Shown: positions 16,999-27,685, counted from the first letter of the stretch. The stretch is 64,000 bases of DNA from Allorhizobium paknamense (GCF_030815125.1 NZ_JAUSWH010000019.1:1-64000); one strand, 5' to 3'. The notes: generated by a model not told the origin, from the sequence alone. A program made the numbers and translations.

Positions 16999-18273
16999 TT
17001 ATTTACCCGTGGCGGCGTTGATCTTGTCGGTATCGGCAACCAGAGCTTTGTAGGTCTCATCCAGCGAAAGCTCGCCAACGATGAGCTGGCTCATGCGCTG
17101 CACGATCTGCTGGTAAAGGGCTGAAGATCCTTTTTTCTGTTCCAGGACACGGGCAGCGGGCGGCGCGTTCTTCTCATTGGCCAGGAAGACCGCCATGGCT
17201 GCCTTGGCATTCTGGTCCGAAAGCTTGTAGTGCGGATTGTCGATGTTTGCCCCGGTGAGAATGACGAAATTCTCGGCGATTTCGCGCTGCACTTTTTCAG
17301 AGCCCAAAAACTCGATGAACTGGCCCACCACCTCCGGATATTTGGTGCGCTTGAAGCCGACAATGGCGGTCTGGCCGGGCATGGCGAAGCAGCCGGCATC
17401 GCCGCAGGGGGCGTTGAGCGCCGTCCATTCGAAGGCATCGCCAATCTTCTTCTGGAAGGGGTTCACCATCCAGTTGCCGGCCAGATAGGTGACGACATTG
17501 CCGTTCACGAATTCATCGCCCATGTTCTTGTACTGAGAGCCGCCGGCAGCACCCCACATTTCCTTGGGGAAGGAACCGTTCTGCGTCCAGCTGTAAAGGT
17601 CGGCAATGTATTTTTTGGCGGGCTCGTCGGGGAAGACGAATTTGTCGTTCACCACATAATTCGAACCGTAGGAAAAAGCGCCGCCGGAAAAGCGATGACC
17701 GGAGCGGTCCATGGTGAAGGGGATCTGCACGCCGGTCTTCTTGGCGACGCGGGCCGAGACCTCCACGATCTCCTTCAGCGTCGCCGTTGGGCCGGGCAGT
17801 GGCTCGCCCGCCTGCTCGAACAGCGTCTTGTTCACGAAAGGCAGGTTGAAGGTCTGCGAGGCCACATAGCCATTGATCGATTTCGGATCGTTGATGCCGG
17901 GCATGCGCAAGAGGTTGAGGCTGTCACCATGCAGTTTCTCATAGGCGGCGGCATCCTTCATATAGGGCCGCATGTCGAGATAATAGGGCGCAAGCTGCCA
18001 GTCGGTGATCTTTGCGACATCCGGCCCTTCTCCCACCGCAAGCTGCACCGGCAATTGCTTGGAAACCGCATCATAGCCAGAGGAGACGAAATTCACCTTC
18101 ACATCCGGATGGCTCTTTTCGAATTCCTTGCTCAGCGCTGCCATCCGCTCGACATAGGCCTGGTCGTCGTCGGTGAAAAGGAAGGTGATCGTCTTGGTCT
18201 CGGCCTGGGCCGTGACGGTGGACGCGTAAAGCGCCATCAGGCCCAGTCCAAGGCCCTTCAAAGTCTTCAGCAT
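16999..18273 (-). CDS. ABC transporter sugar-binding protein (family 1)
   Basis: A 424-residue periplasmic solute-binding protein. A Sec signal peptide covers about residues 1-24 (basic MLKTLK start, hydrophobic core, cleavage after AQA). The mature N-terminus TKTITFLFTDDD and the GEGPDVAKITDWQLAPY segment are typical of carbohydrate-binding proteins of the UgpB/MalE type. It is divergent from the operon that encodes the ATPase and two permeases (23433-26575), which otherwise lack a binding protein, so it is their likely partner. Expected ligand: oligogalacturonides or rhamnogalacturonan fragments, from the neighbouring enzymes. Confidence 0.88.
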   Translation of the reverse strand: MLKTLKGLGLGLMALYASTVTAQAETKTITFLFTDDDQAYVERMAALSKEFEKSHPDVKVNFVSSGYDAVSKQLPVQLAVGEGPDVAKITDWQLAPYYLDMRPYMKDAAAYEKLHGDSLNLLRMPGINDPKSINGYVASQTFNLPFVNKTLFEQAGEPLPGPTATLKEIVEVSARVAKKTGVQIPFTMDRSGHRFSGGAFSYGSNYVVNDKFVFPDEPAKKYIADLYSWTQNGSFPKEMWGAAGGSQYKNMGDEFVNGNVVTYLAGNWMVNPFQKKIGDAFEWTALNAPCGDAGCFAMPGQTAIVGFKRTKYPEVVGQFIEFLGSEKVQREIAENFVILTGANIDNPHYKLSDQNAKAAMAVFLANEKNAPPAARVLEQKKGSSALYQQIVQRMSQLIVGELSLDETYKALVADTDKINAATGK

Positions 18274-18284
18274 TCTGTCCTCCC

Positions 18285-18302
18285 AATGAAAATAATTTCA
18301 TT
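18285..18302. promoter_or_regulatory. Palindromic operator candidate 1 (TGAAA-TTTCA type)
   Basis: AATGAAA-ATAA-TTTCATT is a perfect 7-base inverted repeat just upstream of the binding-protein gene. Its half-sites resemble those of the enterobacterial pectin regulator KdgR, and it is paired with a shorter copy at 18432-18444 near the other divergent gene. Confidence 0.5.
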
Positions 18303-18431
18303 ACCCTGTTGCTTCTCCTCTTGAGGCAACATGATGGAGCAAGTTTTGCGTCTTGACAGACGCGTCGTCAAGCTGTTTGCTTTGCGAAAATTACCGCTTC
18401 AATCGATTTTTCGGGCGAAGGGAGTGGTAGT

Positions 18432-18444
18432 TGAAATATTTTCA
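18432..18444. promoter_or_regulatory. Palindromic operator candidate 2 (TGAAA-TTTCA type)
   Basis: TGAAA-TAT-TTTCA lies 20 bases before the start codon of the 839-residue protein, and shares the half-sites of the palindrome at 18285-18302. The two copies frame the divergent promoter region. The LacI regulator at 26576-27619 or the GntR regulator could be the binder. Confidence 0.45.
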
Positions 18445-18464
18445 TGATCGATGGGAGGCGATTC

Positions 18465-20984
18465 ATGGAGACTGGCTCTTTGCCCGTACAGGCGGGCACC
18501 GCCCGCCCGCTCTACCGGGTGGGGCATGGTGAGACGGTAACCGCCTGGCTGGTGTCGGACCTGATCAAGGCGGATTTTCCGGGCATTGCCGCGCCTGCCG
18601 AGGATCGTGTGCGCTATCGCTTTATCAACGGTTTCGTGGATGTTGGCGATCTGCCCTGCCGCAAGGCCTTCTGGGCGACCATGGTGGGGCGGCGCATTTT
18701 TCCCGAACGGGACTGGCCGGTGGGGCATATCAACCTGCCGGGCACCAATCGCCGGGTCGAATTTACGCATTTCTGGCATGTGCCCACCCATGTCCGGCGC
18801 TGGCTGTCCGGCTGCTTTGTTTCGCCCGCGCCAAGGCGCGTCACCTTCCGCCTGTCCACATGCGGCGGCGTTCGCATCTGGGTGAATGGCGAGGAGCAGG
18901 TGCGATTCGAGCCTTTCCAGCGCAACCGCGTTTCCGTCACCGAGGTCACGCTTTCCCTCCAGGCGGGGGATAATGAGATTCTGCTGCATAGTGAGGATCT
19001 CGCCGAGCGTGATACCGTCTGGTTCTTCGAACTGGAACTTCTGGATGATGAGCCGCTCACCGTTGTTCTGCCGGTTGCCATCGACCAGCAGGAGGCGGAC
19101 CGGCTGGAGGCGCTGGTCCGGGATCTGCGCCCGGAACGCGATGTCTTTGTCTGCTCGCCGCTGGTGCTGATCTTCGACAGGCCCGCAGATCGCGATCTGC
19201 CGGTGTCTGTGGAGATCGTCAGCCATGGGCATGATCGTGCGATGCTGGCGCGGGAAAGCCTGATCCTGAAAGCAGGAGAAACCCGCCTTTCCGTGCCGCA
19301 TCAAGCATTGCCGGATGGCTATCACGGTGTGAAGGTGAAGGTGGGCGAAGGCGAGGCCTCTGCCCGGCGCAGCATGGATGCGGCCTTCATGGGCGGTCTT
19401 GCTGCAAGACCGGCCGCAGCCCTGCTGGAGGATCGCAAGGCCGAAGCGCTGCGCTTTTCCGCCCGTCATGGCGCGCCGCGCATCGGTCGCCTGCTGGCCA
19501 TGGCAGCCAGCGGTCAGATCCAGCCCCAGGCCTTTTCCGACATCATGGAAGCAACGCTTGCTTCCATCGACCGGCGCGACGATTGCTCCGATTTCATCAT
19601 GGTGCCGCTTCTGTGGCTGGTCATGGCCCATCCTGAGGCGATCGAGCCGCCGATGCTGGCCCGCATTCGCCACTCGGTGCTGAATTATCGCTATTGGGTA
19701 GATGAGCCCGGCAATGACGCCATGTGGTTCTGGAGCGAGAACCATGTTCTCTGCTTCCACACCAGCCAGTTGCTGGCAGGGCTCTGGCTGCCGGAAGCGA
19801 TCTTTACCGCCTCGGGCCGGACAGGCGCGGAACAGGCTGCCCTTGCCACCGCCCGGCTTGGCCTGTGGTTCGATGCGGTCGAGCCGCATGGGTTGGCGGA
19901 GTGGAATTCGGCAGCGTACTACCCCATCGATTTTATCGGACTTCTGGCGCTCGAGCATTGGGCGGGACAGGCGATTTCCGCTCGCGCCCGGCATTTGCTG
20001 GATCTGATTTTCGAAATGGTGGCGCTGCACACGCTGGGCGGCGTGCCCGCCGGTTCGCAAGGCCGCGCCTATGACAAGGAGTTGCGGGCAGGGCCACTGA
20101 CCGAGCTTGCGCCCTTTGCCTGGGTGGCCTTCGGACAAGGCTGGCTGAACGGCGGCGTCGCCTCGCTGCCGATGTTTGCGGCAGGCCGGTATTGCCCGCC
20201 GGAACGGCTGATGGCGCTTGCCGATCTGAAACCCGGACGCGCCATCGAGGCGCGTTACACCCAGGGCCTGGAAGCCGCCCATCTCGTGCTCTTCAAAAAT
20301 GACGGAGCCCAGCTTTCCACCGTTGTCGATCACAAGACGGGAAAGCCCGGCCATCAGCAGCATGTGCTGGATATCCGCCTCGAGGGGCATCCCATGGCGC
20401 GGCTCTGGGTCAATCATCCCGGCGAGGATGATCCCTGGGGTTCGCAGCGTCCCTCCTACTGGGCGGGCAATGGTATACTGCCGCGGGTAGCGCAGCATTG
20501 CGATCTCGCCCTCTTCATTGCCGATGTCGGGCAGGCCCGTCTTCCCTGGACCCATGCCTATGCCGGGCGGGACGGGATGGATGAGATTGTGCTGGATGGT
20601 CGTTGGCTTTTTAACCGCTCGGGCCGGGGTTTTTGCGCCCTCTTTGCCACCAATGTGCTGGAGGCCGTTGAAAACGGCGCGACGGCTGGCCGGGAATTTC
20701 GCTCTCCAGGGCCGGTTTGCGGCTGGGCGGCGGTGGTCGGCTCTGGCGATGAGGCCGCCTTCCGGCACTTCATCAGCCGGGTGCAGGCGACCGAAACCCG
20801 CTTCGAGCCGGAGGCGAAGCGTCTGACGCTGATCCCCCCGGGCCGGGAGCCCGTGAGCCTGGCCTATGACGGCACGTTCCTGATCGGCGGCGTTCCGCAG
20901 CCCTTTTCCCACACCCAGCCGGAGCCGCAGCTGACCTATGACAGCGATCTCGGCGGCTTTGCCATTCCACCCTTTTACGCATGA
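18465..20984 (+). CDS. Large protein of unknown family in the pectin-fragment locus
   Basis: An 839-residue protein without signal peptide or transmembrane helix. ATG at 18465 is chosen over ATG at 18444 because GGGAGG is 6 bases before it. Residues 1-300 look beta-rich (FRLSTCGGVRIWVNGEEQ suggests a jelly-roll ligand-binding module). Residues about 330-560 are helical with many Trp, Glu and His (WFWSENHVLCFHTSQ, GLAEWNSAAYYPIDFIG), reminiscent of alpha/alpha-barrel lyases and hydrolases; the C-terminal third is beta-rich again. That order resembles heparinase-type polysaccharide lyases, but I cannot name the family. It overlaps GH105 by ATGA, so a role in cytosolic breakdown of imported oligosaccharides is likely. 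Confidence 0.75.
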   Translation: METGSLPVQAGTARPLYRVGHGETVTAWLVSDLIKADFPGIAAPAEDRVRYRFINGFVDVGDLPCRKAFWATMVGRRIFPERDWPVGHINLPGTNRRVEFTHFWHVPTHVRRWLSGCFVSPAPRRVTFRLSTCGGVRIWVNGEEQVRFEPFQRNRVSVTEVTLSLQAGDNEILLHSEDLAERDTVWFFELELLDDEPLTVVLPVAIDQQEADRLEALVRDLRPERDVFVCSPLVLIFDRPADRDLPVSVEIVSHGHDRAMLARESLILKAGETRLSVPHQALPDGYHGVKVKVGEGEASARRSMDAAFMGGLAARPAAALLEDRKAEALRFSARHGAPRIGRLLAMAASGQIQPQAFSDIMEATLASIDRRDDCSDFIMVPLLWLVMAHPEAIEPPMLARIRHSVLNYRYWVDEPGNDAMWFWSENHVLCFHTSQLLAGLWLPEAIFTASGRTGAEQAALATARLGLWFDAVEPHGLAEWNSAAYYPIDFIGLLALEHWAGQAISARARHLLDLIFEMVALHTLGGVPAGSQGRAYDKELRAGPLTELAPFAWVAFGQGWLNGGVASLPMFAAGRYCPPERLMALADLKPGRAIEARYTQGLEAAHLVLFKNDGAQLSTVVDHKTGKPGHQQHVLDIRLEGHPMARLWVNHPGEDDPWGSQRPSYWAGNGILPRVAQHCDLALFIADVGQARLPWTHAYAGRDGMDEIVLDGRWLFNRSGRGFCALFATNVLEAVENGATAGREFRSPGPVCGWAAVVGSGDEAAFRHFISRVQATETRFEPEAKRLTLIPPGREPVSLAYDGTFLIGGVPQPFSHTQPEPQLTYDSDLGGFAIPPFYA

Positions 20985-22078
20985 CGGACATCTCCATGAA
21001 GAGTGCAAGCATCGACAAGCAGGGCCTTCGCCAAACCATTGACAACGTGGCGGCAGCCTTCAGCCGCCTGAAGGGCATCAAGGAGGGGTTGGTCAGCGAA
21101 AGCGCCTCCGGCATCCAGTTCGACGAATGGGACTGGGAAGTGGGCGTGGGTCTCTATGGCTTCCTGCGCCGCGCCATTGCCGCCGATGACAGAAAAGCCC
21201 TTGCCGATCTGGTGGACTGGTATGCCATGCAGATCGGTCGCGGCCTGCCGCCGCGCCAGATCAACAGCACCGCACCGATGCTGCCGCTTTCCATTCTCAT
21301 CCAGCATGTGGACCGGCCGGATTTCCGCGCCCTTGTGGAGGATTGGGCTGACTGGCTTGTGCATCATCTGCCGAAAACCGAGGATGGCGGCTTTCAGCAT
21401 GTGGTGAAGGAGCGCCTGAACGAGGGCGAGCTTTGGGACGATACGCTGTTCATGGCAGCGCTGTTCCTGGCGCAGGCCGGGATGGTCTTCTCGCGGAAGG
21501 ATTGGGTGGATGAAGCGGTTTACCAGTTCCTCGTCCATGCCCGCTATCTTTCCGATCCGGTCACGGGCCTGTGGTATCACGGCTGGACCTTTCTGGGGCG
21601 GCATAATTTCGCCCGTGCTTTCTGGGCGCGCGGCAATGCCTGGATCACGGTGGCCATTCCCGAACTCTTCGTGATCGTGCCGGATCTTGCCGACAAGGAC
21701 CGCCGTTTCCTCGCCAATGTGCTGAAAAGCCAGGTGCGCTCGCTAAAGGCGTTTCAGCGGCAGGACGGCCTCTTTCATACCTTGCTGAATGATCCGACAT
21801 CGCCCACCGAAACCTCGGCCACGGCAGGCATTGCCTATGGCATTCTGCGCGGGATCGAGGCGGGCATTCTCGCCCCCTCCGACAAAGTTCATGCCGATCG
21901 CGCCCTTGCCGCCGTGCTTGGCAAGATCGATGCGGAAGGTGTGGTGCATGGCGTCTCCGACGGAACGCCCATGGGCCATGATCTCGATTTCTACCGCCGC
22001 ATTCCCAACCTGCCGACCCCTTATGGGCAGGCGCTGGCCATGCTGCTTTTGATCGACGTGATGATGAAGACCGCTTGA
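20981..22078 (+). CDS. Unsaturated rhamnogalacturonyl/galacturonyl hydrolase (GH105)
   Basis: A 365-residue (alpha/alpha)6-barrel glycosidase. WDDTLFMAALFLAQAG holds the Asp that starts the hydration-driven mechanism of GH88/GH105, and WARGNAWITVAI is the second family signature; WYHGW contributes an active-site His. These enzymes remove the 4,5-unsaturated uronic acid from the non-reducing end of fragments produced by pectate or rhamnogalacturonan lyases. No signal peptide, so it acts in the cytosol after ABC import. It overlaps the upstream gene by ATGA, and the GH28 gene follows after 6 bases. Confidence 0.88.
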   Translation: MTDISMKSASIDKQGLRQTIDNVAAAFSRLKGIKEGLVSESASGIQFDEWDWEVGVGLYGFLRRAIAADDRKALADLVDWYAMQIGRGLPPRQINSTAPMLPLSILIQHVDRPDFRALVEDWADWLVHHLPKTEDGGFQHVVKERLNEGELWDDTLFMAALFLAQAGMVFSRKDWVDEAVYQFLVHARYLSDPVTGLWYHGWTFLGRHNFARAFWARGNAWITVAIPELFVIVPDLADKDRRFLANVLKSQVRSLKAFQRQDGLFHTLLNDPTSPTETSATAGIAYGILRGIEAGILAPSDKVHADRALAAVLGKIDAEGVVHGVSDGTPMGHDLDFYRRIPNLPTPYGQALAMLLLIDVMMKTA

Positions 22079-22084
22079 AAGACC

Positions 22085-23413
22085 ATGCCTATGACAAGGA
22101 AGATCGCACCCCGGGACGGGGATAATACCGCCGCCATTCAGGATGCCGTGCATGCGGTGAGCGCCGCTGGCGGCGGCGAGGTGGTGCTGGAGGCCGGCCT
22201 TCACACGGTGCGGGGCTTGCGCCTTGCCTCCGGGGTCAATCTGGTGATCGGCAAGGGTGCGGTGCTGCGACCGGTACCGGATTATGAGGCCTATGCTGAA
22301 ACACGCGTGGATGTGATTGCCGAAAAATCCGACCGCGCCATGATCGTGGCGCGCGGTGCAGAAAACGTCTCGCTGACCGGCGAAGGCGTGATCGAGGCGG
22401 GCGGCGAAGGCTTCATCATCGGCAATGACGAGGCGGTCGGCACCCTCATTCCGGCGGAATTGCGCCCCCGCGTACTGGTGATGGAACATTGCCGGAATGT
22501 GCGTGTCAGCGGTGTGACGGTGAAGGATTCGCCGATGTGGACGCTGCATTTCGTCAATTGCGAAGGCTTGCATGTTTCCCATGTCACGGTTGAGAACAAT
22601 CGCCGCCTGCCCAATACCGACGGCATGGTGCTGGATGCCTGCCGGCAGGCACTGGTGGAGCATTGCGTGATCGTCACCGCCGATGACGGCATTTGCCTGA
22701 AAACCAGCGCCGGGCCGGATGGCAAGGCCATCGGCACCTGCGAGAATGTCGCCGTCCGTCATTCCAGTGTTTCCAGCCTGAGCTGCGCCCTGAAGCTTGG
22801 CACGGAAAGCCATGGCGACTTTACCAATATCGTCTTTGAGGATTGCAAGGTGGTGGATTCCAATCGCGGGCTTGGCATTTTCTCCCGCGATGGCGGGCGG
22901 GTCTCGAATGTCCGCTTCTCGCGCATCGCCCTTGACTGCCGCGAAACGCCGGATGGTTTCTGGGGCTCCGGCGAGGCGCTGACCGTGACGGTGGTGGATC
23001 GCCGCCCGGAAAAACCGGCGGGCGCCGTCGTCAATCTGCTGGTGGAGGATGTGACGGGCGTGATGGAGGGGGCGATCACCGCCATTTCGACCTCCGCTGC
23101 CGGTATTCACAATCTGCGGCTTTCGCGGGTCAGGGTCAGGCAGCGTCCGGGTGTGCTTGGCACCGGCCAGCGCTATGATTTGCGCCCGACGAATGCCGAT
23201 CTTGCGGTTCAGCCGGATGAGGCGGGCCGGGCCAATGCCTACCGGCGTGGCGCCGATGGCCGGATCATCGGCCTTGAGGATTATCCGGGCGGTCTGCCGG
23301 GGCTTTATACCGAAGGTGTGAAGGGCATGGCGCTGCTGGAGGTGGAGATTGACCGGCCTGAACCATTGCCCATGGGTTGGAACAGCCAGACGCTGCTGAT
23401 GGCAGCGGAATAA
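22085..23413 (+). CDS. Polygalacturonase-type glycosidase (GH28)
   Basis: A 442-residue right-handed beta-helix protein. The GH28 signatures are visible: PNTDGM (first catalytic-region Asp), TADDGICLK (the Asp pair) and TESHGDF (the conserved His-Gly). The final RIK motif of endo-acting enzymes is not evident, which fits an exo-acting or rhamnogalacturonan-directed member. No signal peptide is present, so it probably trims oligomers in the cytosol. It lies between GH105 and the ABC ATPase in the same operon. Confidence 0.86.
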   Translation: MPMTRKIAPRDGDNTAAIQDAVHAVSAAGGGEVVLEAGLHTVRGLRLASGVNLVIGKGAVLRPVPDYEAYAETRVDVIAEKSDRAMIVARGAENVSLTGEGVIEAGGEGFIIGNDEAVGTLIPAELRPRVLVMEHCRNVRVSGVTVKDSPMWTLHFVNCEGLHVSHVTVENNRRLPNTDGMVLDACRQALVEHCVIVTADDGICLKTSAGPDGKAIGTCENVAVRHSSVSSLSCALKLGTESHGDFTNIVFEDCKVVDSNRGLGIFSRDGGRVSNVRFSRIALDCRETPDGFWGSGEALTVTVVDRRPEKPAGAVVNLLVEDVTGVMEGAITAISTSAAGIHNLRLSRVRVRQRPGVLGTGQRYDLRPTNADLAVQPDEAGRANAYRRGADGRIIGLEDYPGGLPGLYTEGVKGMALLEVEIDRPEPLPMGWNSQTLLMAAE

Positions 23414-23432
23414 GTGGCGGGAGGAGGAGGAC

Positions 23433-24525
<1,093 letters not shown>

Positions 24526-24536
<11 letters not shown>

Positions 24537-25518
24537 CATCGTTGCTTGGACTGGCCGCGCCGTGGAAAGTGTGATGCGGCTGGTGGAACTGCCGCTGAAC
24601 GGGCTGGAAAGGCTGATGGGGCGCAAGCGCATGCCCTATCTGTTTCTGGCGCCCAACCTCATTCTCTTTGGCATTTTCACCTTTCTGCCGATTGCCATTT
24701 CCATCGGCTATGCCTTTACCGGCGGCACGGAGCTCTTCGTGACGGACCGGCCCTTTGTCGGACTGGATAACTTCCGGCAATTGCTGAATTGCCAGGATTA
24801 TACCCAGCCCGGAACCTGCCAGGAATCGCTGTTCTGGATCGCCATCTGGAATACGCTGTGGTTCGTGGGTTTCAACGTCACGGCCACACTTCTGGTGGCG
24901 CTGACGACGGCGCTCATTCTCAACCGCGCCATGGCGGGGCGGGGCTTTTTCCGCGCCATGTTCTTTTATCCGGTGCTGCTGTCGCCGGTGGTCATCGGCT
25001 TGATCTGGAAATGGTTTCTCGATCGCAACGGCCTGCTCAACGCTTTTTTGCAAATGCTGGGCGTGCCGCCGGAAATCTTCCTGCTGGAGGTGGGCTGGTC
25101 GCGTTTCTTCGTGGTGGTGGTGTCCGTCTGGTGCCATATGGGCTTTTACACGCTGATCCTGCTGGCGGGGCTTCAGGCCATTCCGAAGGATCTTTATGAG
25201 GCCGCCGCCATCGATGCCGCTTCGCCGCGACGCATGCTGTTTCGCATTACGCTGCCGCTGCTTGCGCCCAACCTGCTGGTGGTGCTGATCCTCCTGATGA
25301 TCCGCTCCGTGCAGGTGTTCGATGAGGCCTGGGTGCTGACCAATGGCGGCGGCCCCGGCACGGCCAACAGCTTCATCGTGCAATTTATCTATCAGGTCGC
25401 TTTCGGCGGAGACCTTCGCCTGTTCGGCCTTGCCTCGGCGGCCTCTGTGTTGATGGGCGGCGTGCTGCTGGTGCTGACACTGATTCAGCTTCGGCTCGGT
25501 CAGAAGATGGAGCAATGA
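24526..25518 (+). CDS. Sugar ABC transporter permease 1 (MalF-type)
   Basis: A 330-residue inner-membrane protein with about six helices. The EAA loop is YEAAAIDAASPRRMLFRITLP, which contacts the ATPase. A start at 24475 is open, but ATG at 24526 has GGAGGG 8 bases upstream and gives a conventional N-terminus. An unusual Cys pair (LNCQDYTQPGTCQ) lies in the first periplasmic loop and could form a disulfide. One base separates its stop from the second permease start. Confidence 0.9.
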
Positions 25519-25519
25519 C

Positions 25520-26575
25520 ATGGCCAATCTCAACGCAATCGCATTTCTCACCCGCACCCGCCGCCCGGGCCGCGTGGATCTGACCGATATCGTCTCCTGG
25601 GCCTGGCTAATCCTCGGCACGCTCGCCGTGCTGGTGCCGGTGGTGTGGGCGGGCATCTCCTCGCTGAAGCCGGAGGCGGAAATCACCCGCTTTCCGCCGA
25701 CCTTCCTGCCAAGGGCGGCTGAGGAGGTTACGGTGCCGGGGTATGACAAGCCGCTGTCGCTCTGGCGGGCAGAGGTGAATGGCGAGACGAAGGAGATGGC
25801 GATGATCCGCCGCATCGGCTTGAAGGCGCAGCTTGTCGATCCGAAAAATCCAGGCCCGCCCGTCAGTGTCAATGTCAAGGACATTACCCCGGTCCAGACG
25901 CTGACCATTGCTACGCAAAACTACTCCGATCCGCTGACGCGTTTCGACTTTCTGACCTTTTTGAAGAACTCCGTCTTCGTCACCTTCGTCGCCACGGTGC
26001 TGACGCTGATCATCAATGCCATGGCCGCCTTTGCGCTCTCGAAATACCGCTTTCGCGGCGACAAGGCGATTTTCGTGCTGATCATCTCGACGCTGATGAT
26101 CCCGCTCACAGTGGTTATGGTGCCGGCCTATCTGGTGATCGTCGGCGTCGGGCTGGTCGATAATCTCTGGGGCGTGATCGTGCCGACACTTGCCACGCCC
26201 ACGGGCGTGTTTCTGCTCAGGCAATATATGCTGACCATCCCGGATGAACTGATCGAGGCCGCCCGCGTCGATGCCGCCAGCGAGTTTCGCATCTTCTGGC
26301 GCATCATCCTGCCGCTGACCGCACCGGCGCTGGCGGTGCTTGCCATTTTCTCGGTGCTGTGGCGGTGGAATGACTTTCTCTGGCCGTTGATTGTTCTGAG
26401 CAGCCGTGAAAACTTCACCCTGCAAGTGGGGCTCAATGCCTTCCAGGGCGAGTTTTCGGTGCAGTGGCACTATATCCTGGCCATGACCTTTCTCAGCCTT
26501 GCCCCGGTCACGGTGGTCTTCCTGTTCCTGCAGAAATACATCACCACGGGCATTGCCGGAACGGGTATGAAGTAA
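25520..26575 (+). CDS. Sugar ABC transporter permease 2 (MalG-type)
   Basis: A 351-residue permease; the EAA loop is IEAARVDAASEFRIFWRIILP. Between the first helix and the core there is a long periplasmic insert of about 110 residues (roughly 55-165), much longer than the short loop of typical MalG proteins, containing an RAEVNGETKEMAMIRRIG segment. This large loop is seen in a subset of rhizobial permeases. Its stop directly abuts the stop of the convergent LacI gene. Confidence 0.9.
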   Translation: MANLNAIAFLTRTRRPGRVDLTDIVSWAWLILGTLAVLVPVVWAGISSLKPEAEITRFPPTFLPRAAEEVTVPGYDKPLSLWRAEVNGETKEMAMIRRIGLKAQLVDPKNPGPPVSVNVKDITPVQTLTIATQNYSDPLTRFDFLTFLKNSVFVTFVATVLTLIINAMAAFALSKYRFRGDKAIFVLIISTLMIPLTVVMVPAYLVIVGVGLVDNLWGVIVPTLATPTGVFLLRQYMLTIPDELIEAARVDAASEFRIFWRIILPLTAPALAVLAIFSVLWRWNDFLWPLIVLSSRENFTLQVGLNAFQGEFSVQWHYILAMTFLSLAPVTVVFLFLQKYITTGIAGTGMK

Positions 26576-27619
26576 TCACCTTCCCGGTGATGCAAGGCTG
26601 CCGCGCAGCACCAGGCGGCAGCCGAGTTCCAGTCGGTGGGCGGGACGCATGGGATCGTTTGCGATCAGCCGTTGTTCGATCAGGCTGAGCGCCGCCGCCC
26701 CCAGCCGGTCGGTTGGCAGGTGAACGGTCGAAAGCGGCGGATCGGTAAACTCGCCGGGCATGATGTCATCGAAGCCCAGGACGGAGATATCTTCCGGCAC
26801 CCGGATGCCGAGATCCTTCAGTGCCTTCAGGCAGCCGAAGGCCAGATTGTCGGCGGCGCAGAAAATCGCCGTGGCGCCGCGCAAGCCGATCTCTTCGGCA
26901 ACAAGTGCATGAAGGGCTTTTTCCCCTGCAATCGGCTCGAAGCCTTCCGCTTCCACGATCATGTCGAGCGGGGCGGGAAGGCCAGCCAGGAGATGCGCGT
27001 CGATGAACCCGTCCTGACGCCTGCGAATGGTGGTGCGCCCGGCCCCCCAGGTGAGGTGCAGGATGCGCCGGTGACCGAGCGACAGCAGATGCTCGGTGGC
27101 GGCCCGCGCGCCAAAGCGGTTTTCGCCCGTCACCGTATCCAGCTTCATGGCTGGGTCTTCGCCGTTCAGCAGCACCACCGGCAGGGAAAGCTGCGCCAGC
27201 CCGCGCGCCAGTTCCGCACGGTCGTCATTCAGCACGACAACGGCATCGACATTTTCTGCCTTTGCCAGCCGTTTGATGTCCTGCGCATCGATGCGGCTCG
27301 TTTCGCTGATGAAGGGCACGAGGCGAATGGCGCGACGCTCGCATTCCTGGCGCAGCCCATTCAGAATGGTCCAGCTGACGAGATTGAGATCGCTGCGGGG
27401 GGCAGCATCCTGGCTCACCGCCAGAAGCAGGGACCGCAGCGAGGCAATAGTCGCCTTGCTGCGCCGCTTTTCCAGATAGCCAAGCTGGCGGGCGGCGGTC
27501 AGCACGCGATCGCGCACCTCCACGGTGATGGGGGCCGTGCCATTCAGCGCATGGGATGCCGTGCTGAGCGATACGCCCGCTGCTTCCGCTACGTCTTTCA
27601 GCCCCACCTTGCGCTTCAC
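26576..27619 (-). CDS. LacI-family transcriptional regulator
   Basis: A 347-residue repressor-type protein: N-terminal HTH with VGLKDVAEAAGVSLSTASHAL, hinge helix region, and a periplasmic-binding-protein-like effector domain (FCAADNLAFGCLKAL, SVLGFDDIMPGEFTDPPLST). A TTG start at 27655 is possible; GTG at 27619 behind AAGGGG gives the standard LacI start two residues before the HTH. It closes the pectin locus tail to tail with the permease and is the second regulator of that locus. It probably binds a galacturonide-derived inducer and sites in the 18274-18464 region. Confidence 0.88.
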   Translation of the reverse strand: MKRKVGLKDVAEAAGVSLSTASHALNGTAPITVEVRDRVLTAARQLGYLEKRRSKATIASLRSLLLAVSQDAAPRSDLNLVSWTILNGLRQECERRAIRLVPFISETSRIDAQDIKRLAKAENVDAVVVLNDDRAELARGLAQLSLPVVLLNGEDPAMKLDTVTGENRFGARAATEHLLSLGHRRILHLTWGAGRTTIRRRQDGFIDAHLLAGLPAPLDMIVEAEGFEPIAGEKALHALVAEEIGLRGATAIFCAADNLAFGCLKALKDLGIRVPEDISVLGFDDIMPGEFTDPPLSTVHLPTDRLGAAALSLIEQRLIANDPMRPAHRLELGCRLVLRGSLASPGR

Positions 27620-27685
27620 GACTGCCCCTTTCGTTCTCCGGGTGACTATAGACAATCATCCGGCTCTGGAAAGCAAAACAAAGGC

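Noticed and set aside
18399..21008. An 869-codon open frame on the minus strand opposite the 839-residue gene
   Set aside because: It is a shadow of high-GC codon use: its translation is rich in Gly, His, Arg and Gln without domain pattern, it has no ribosome site, and the plus-strand frame has a strong one and an ATGA overlap with GH105.
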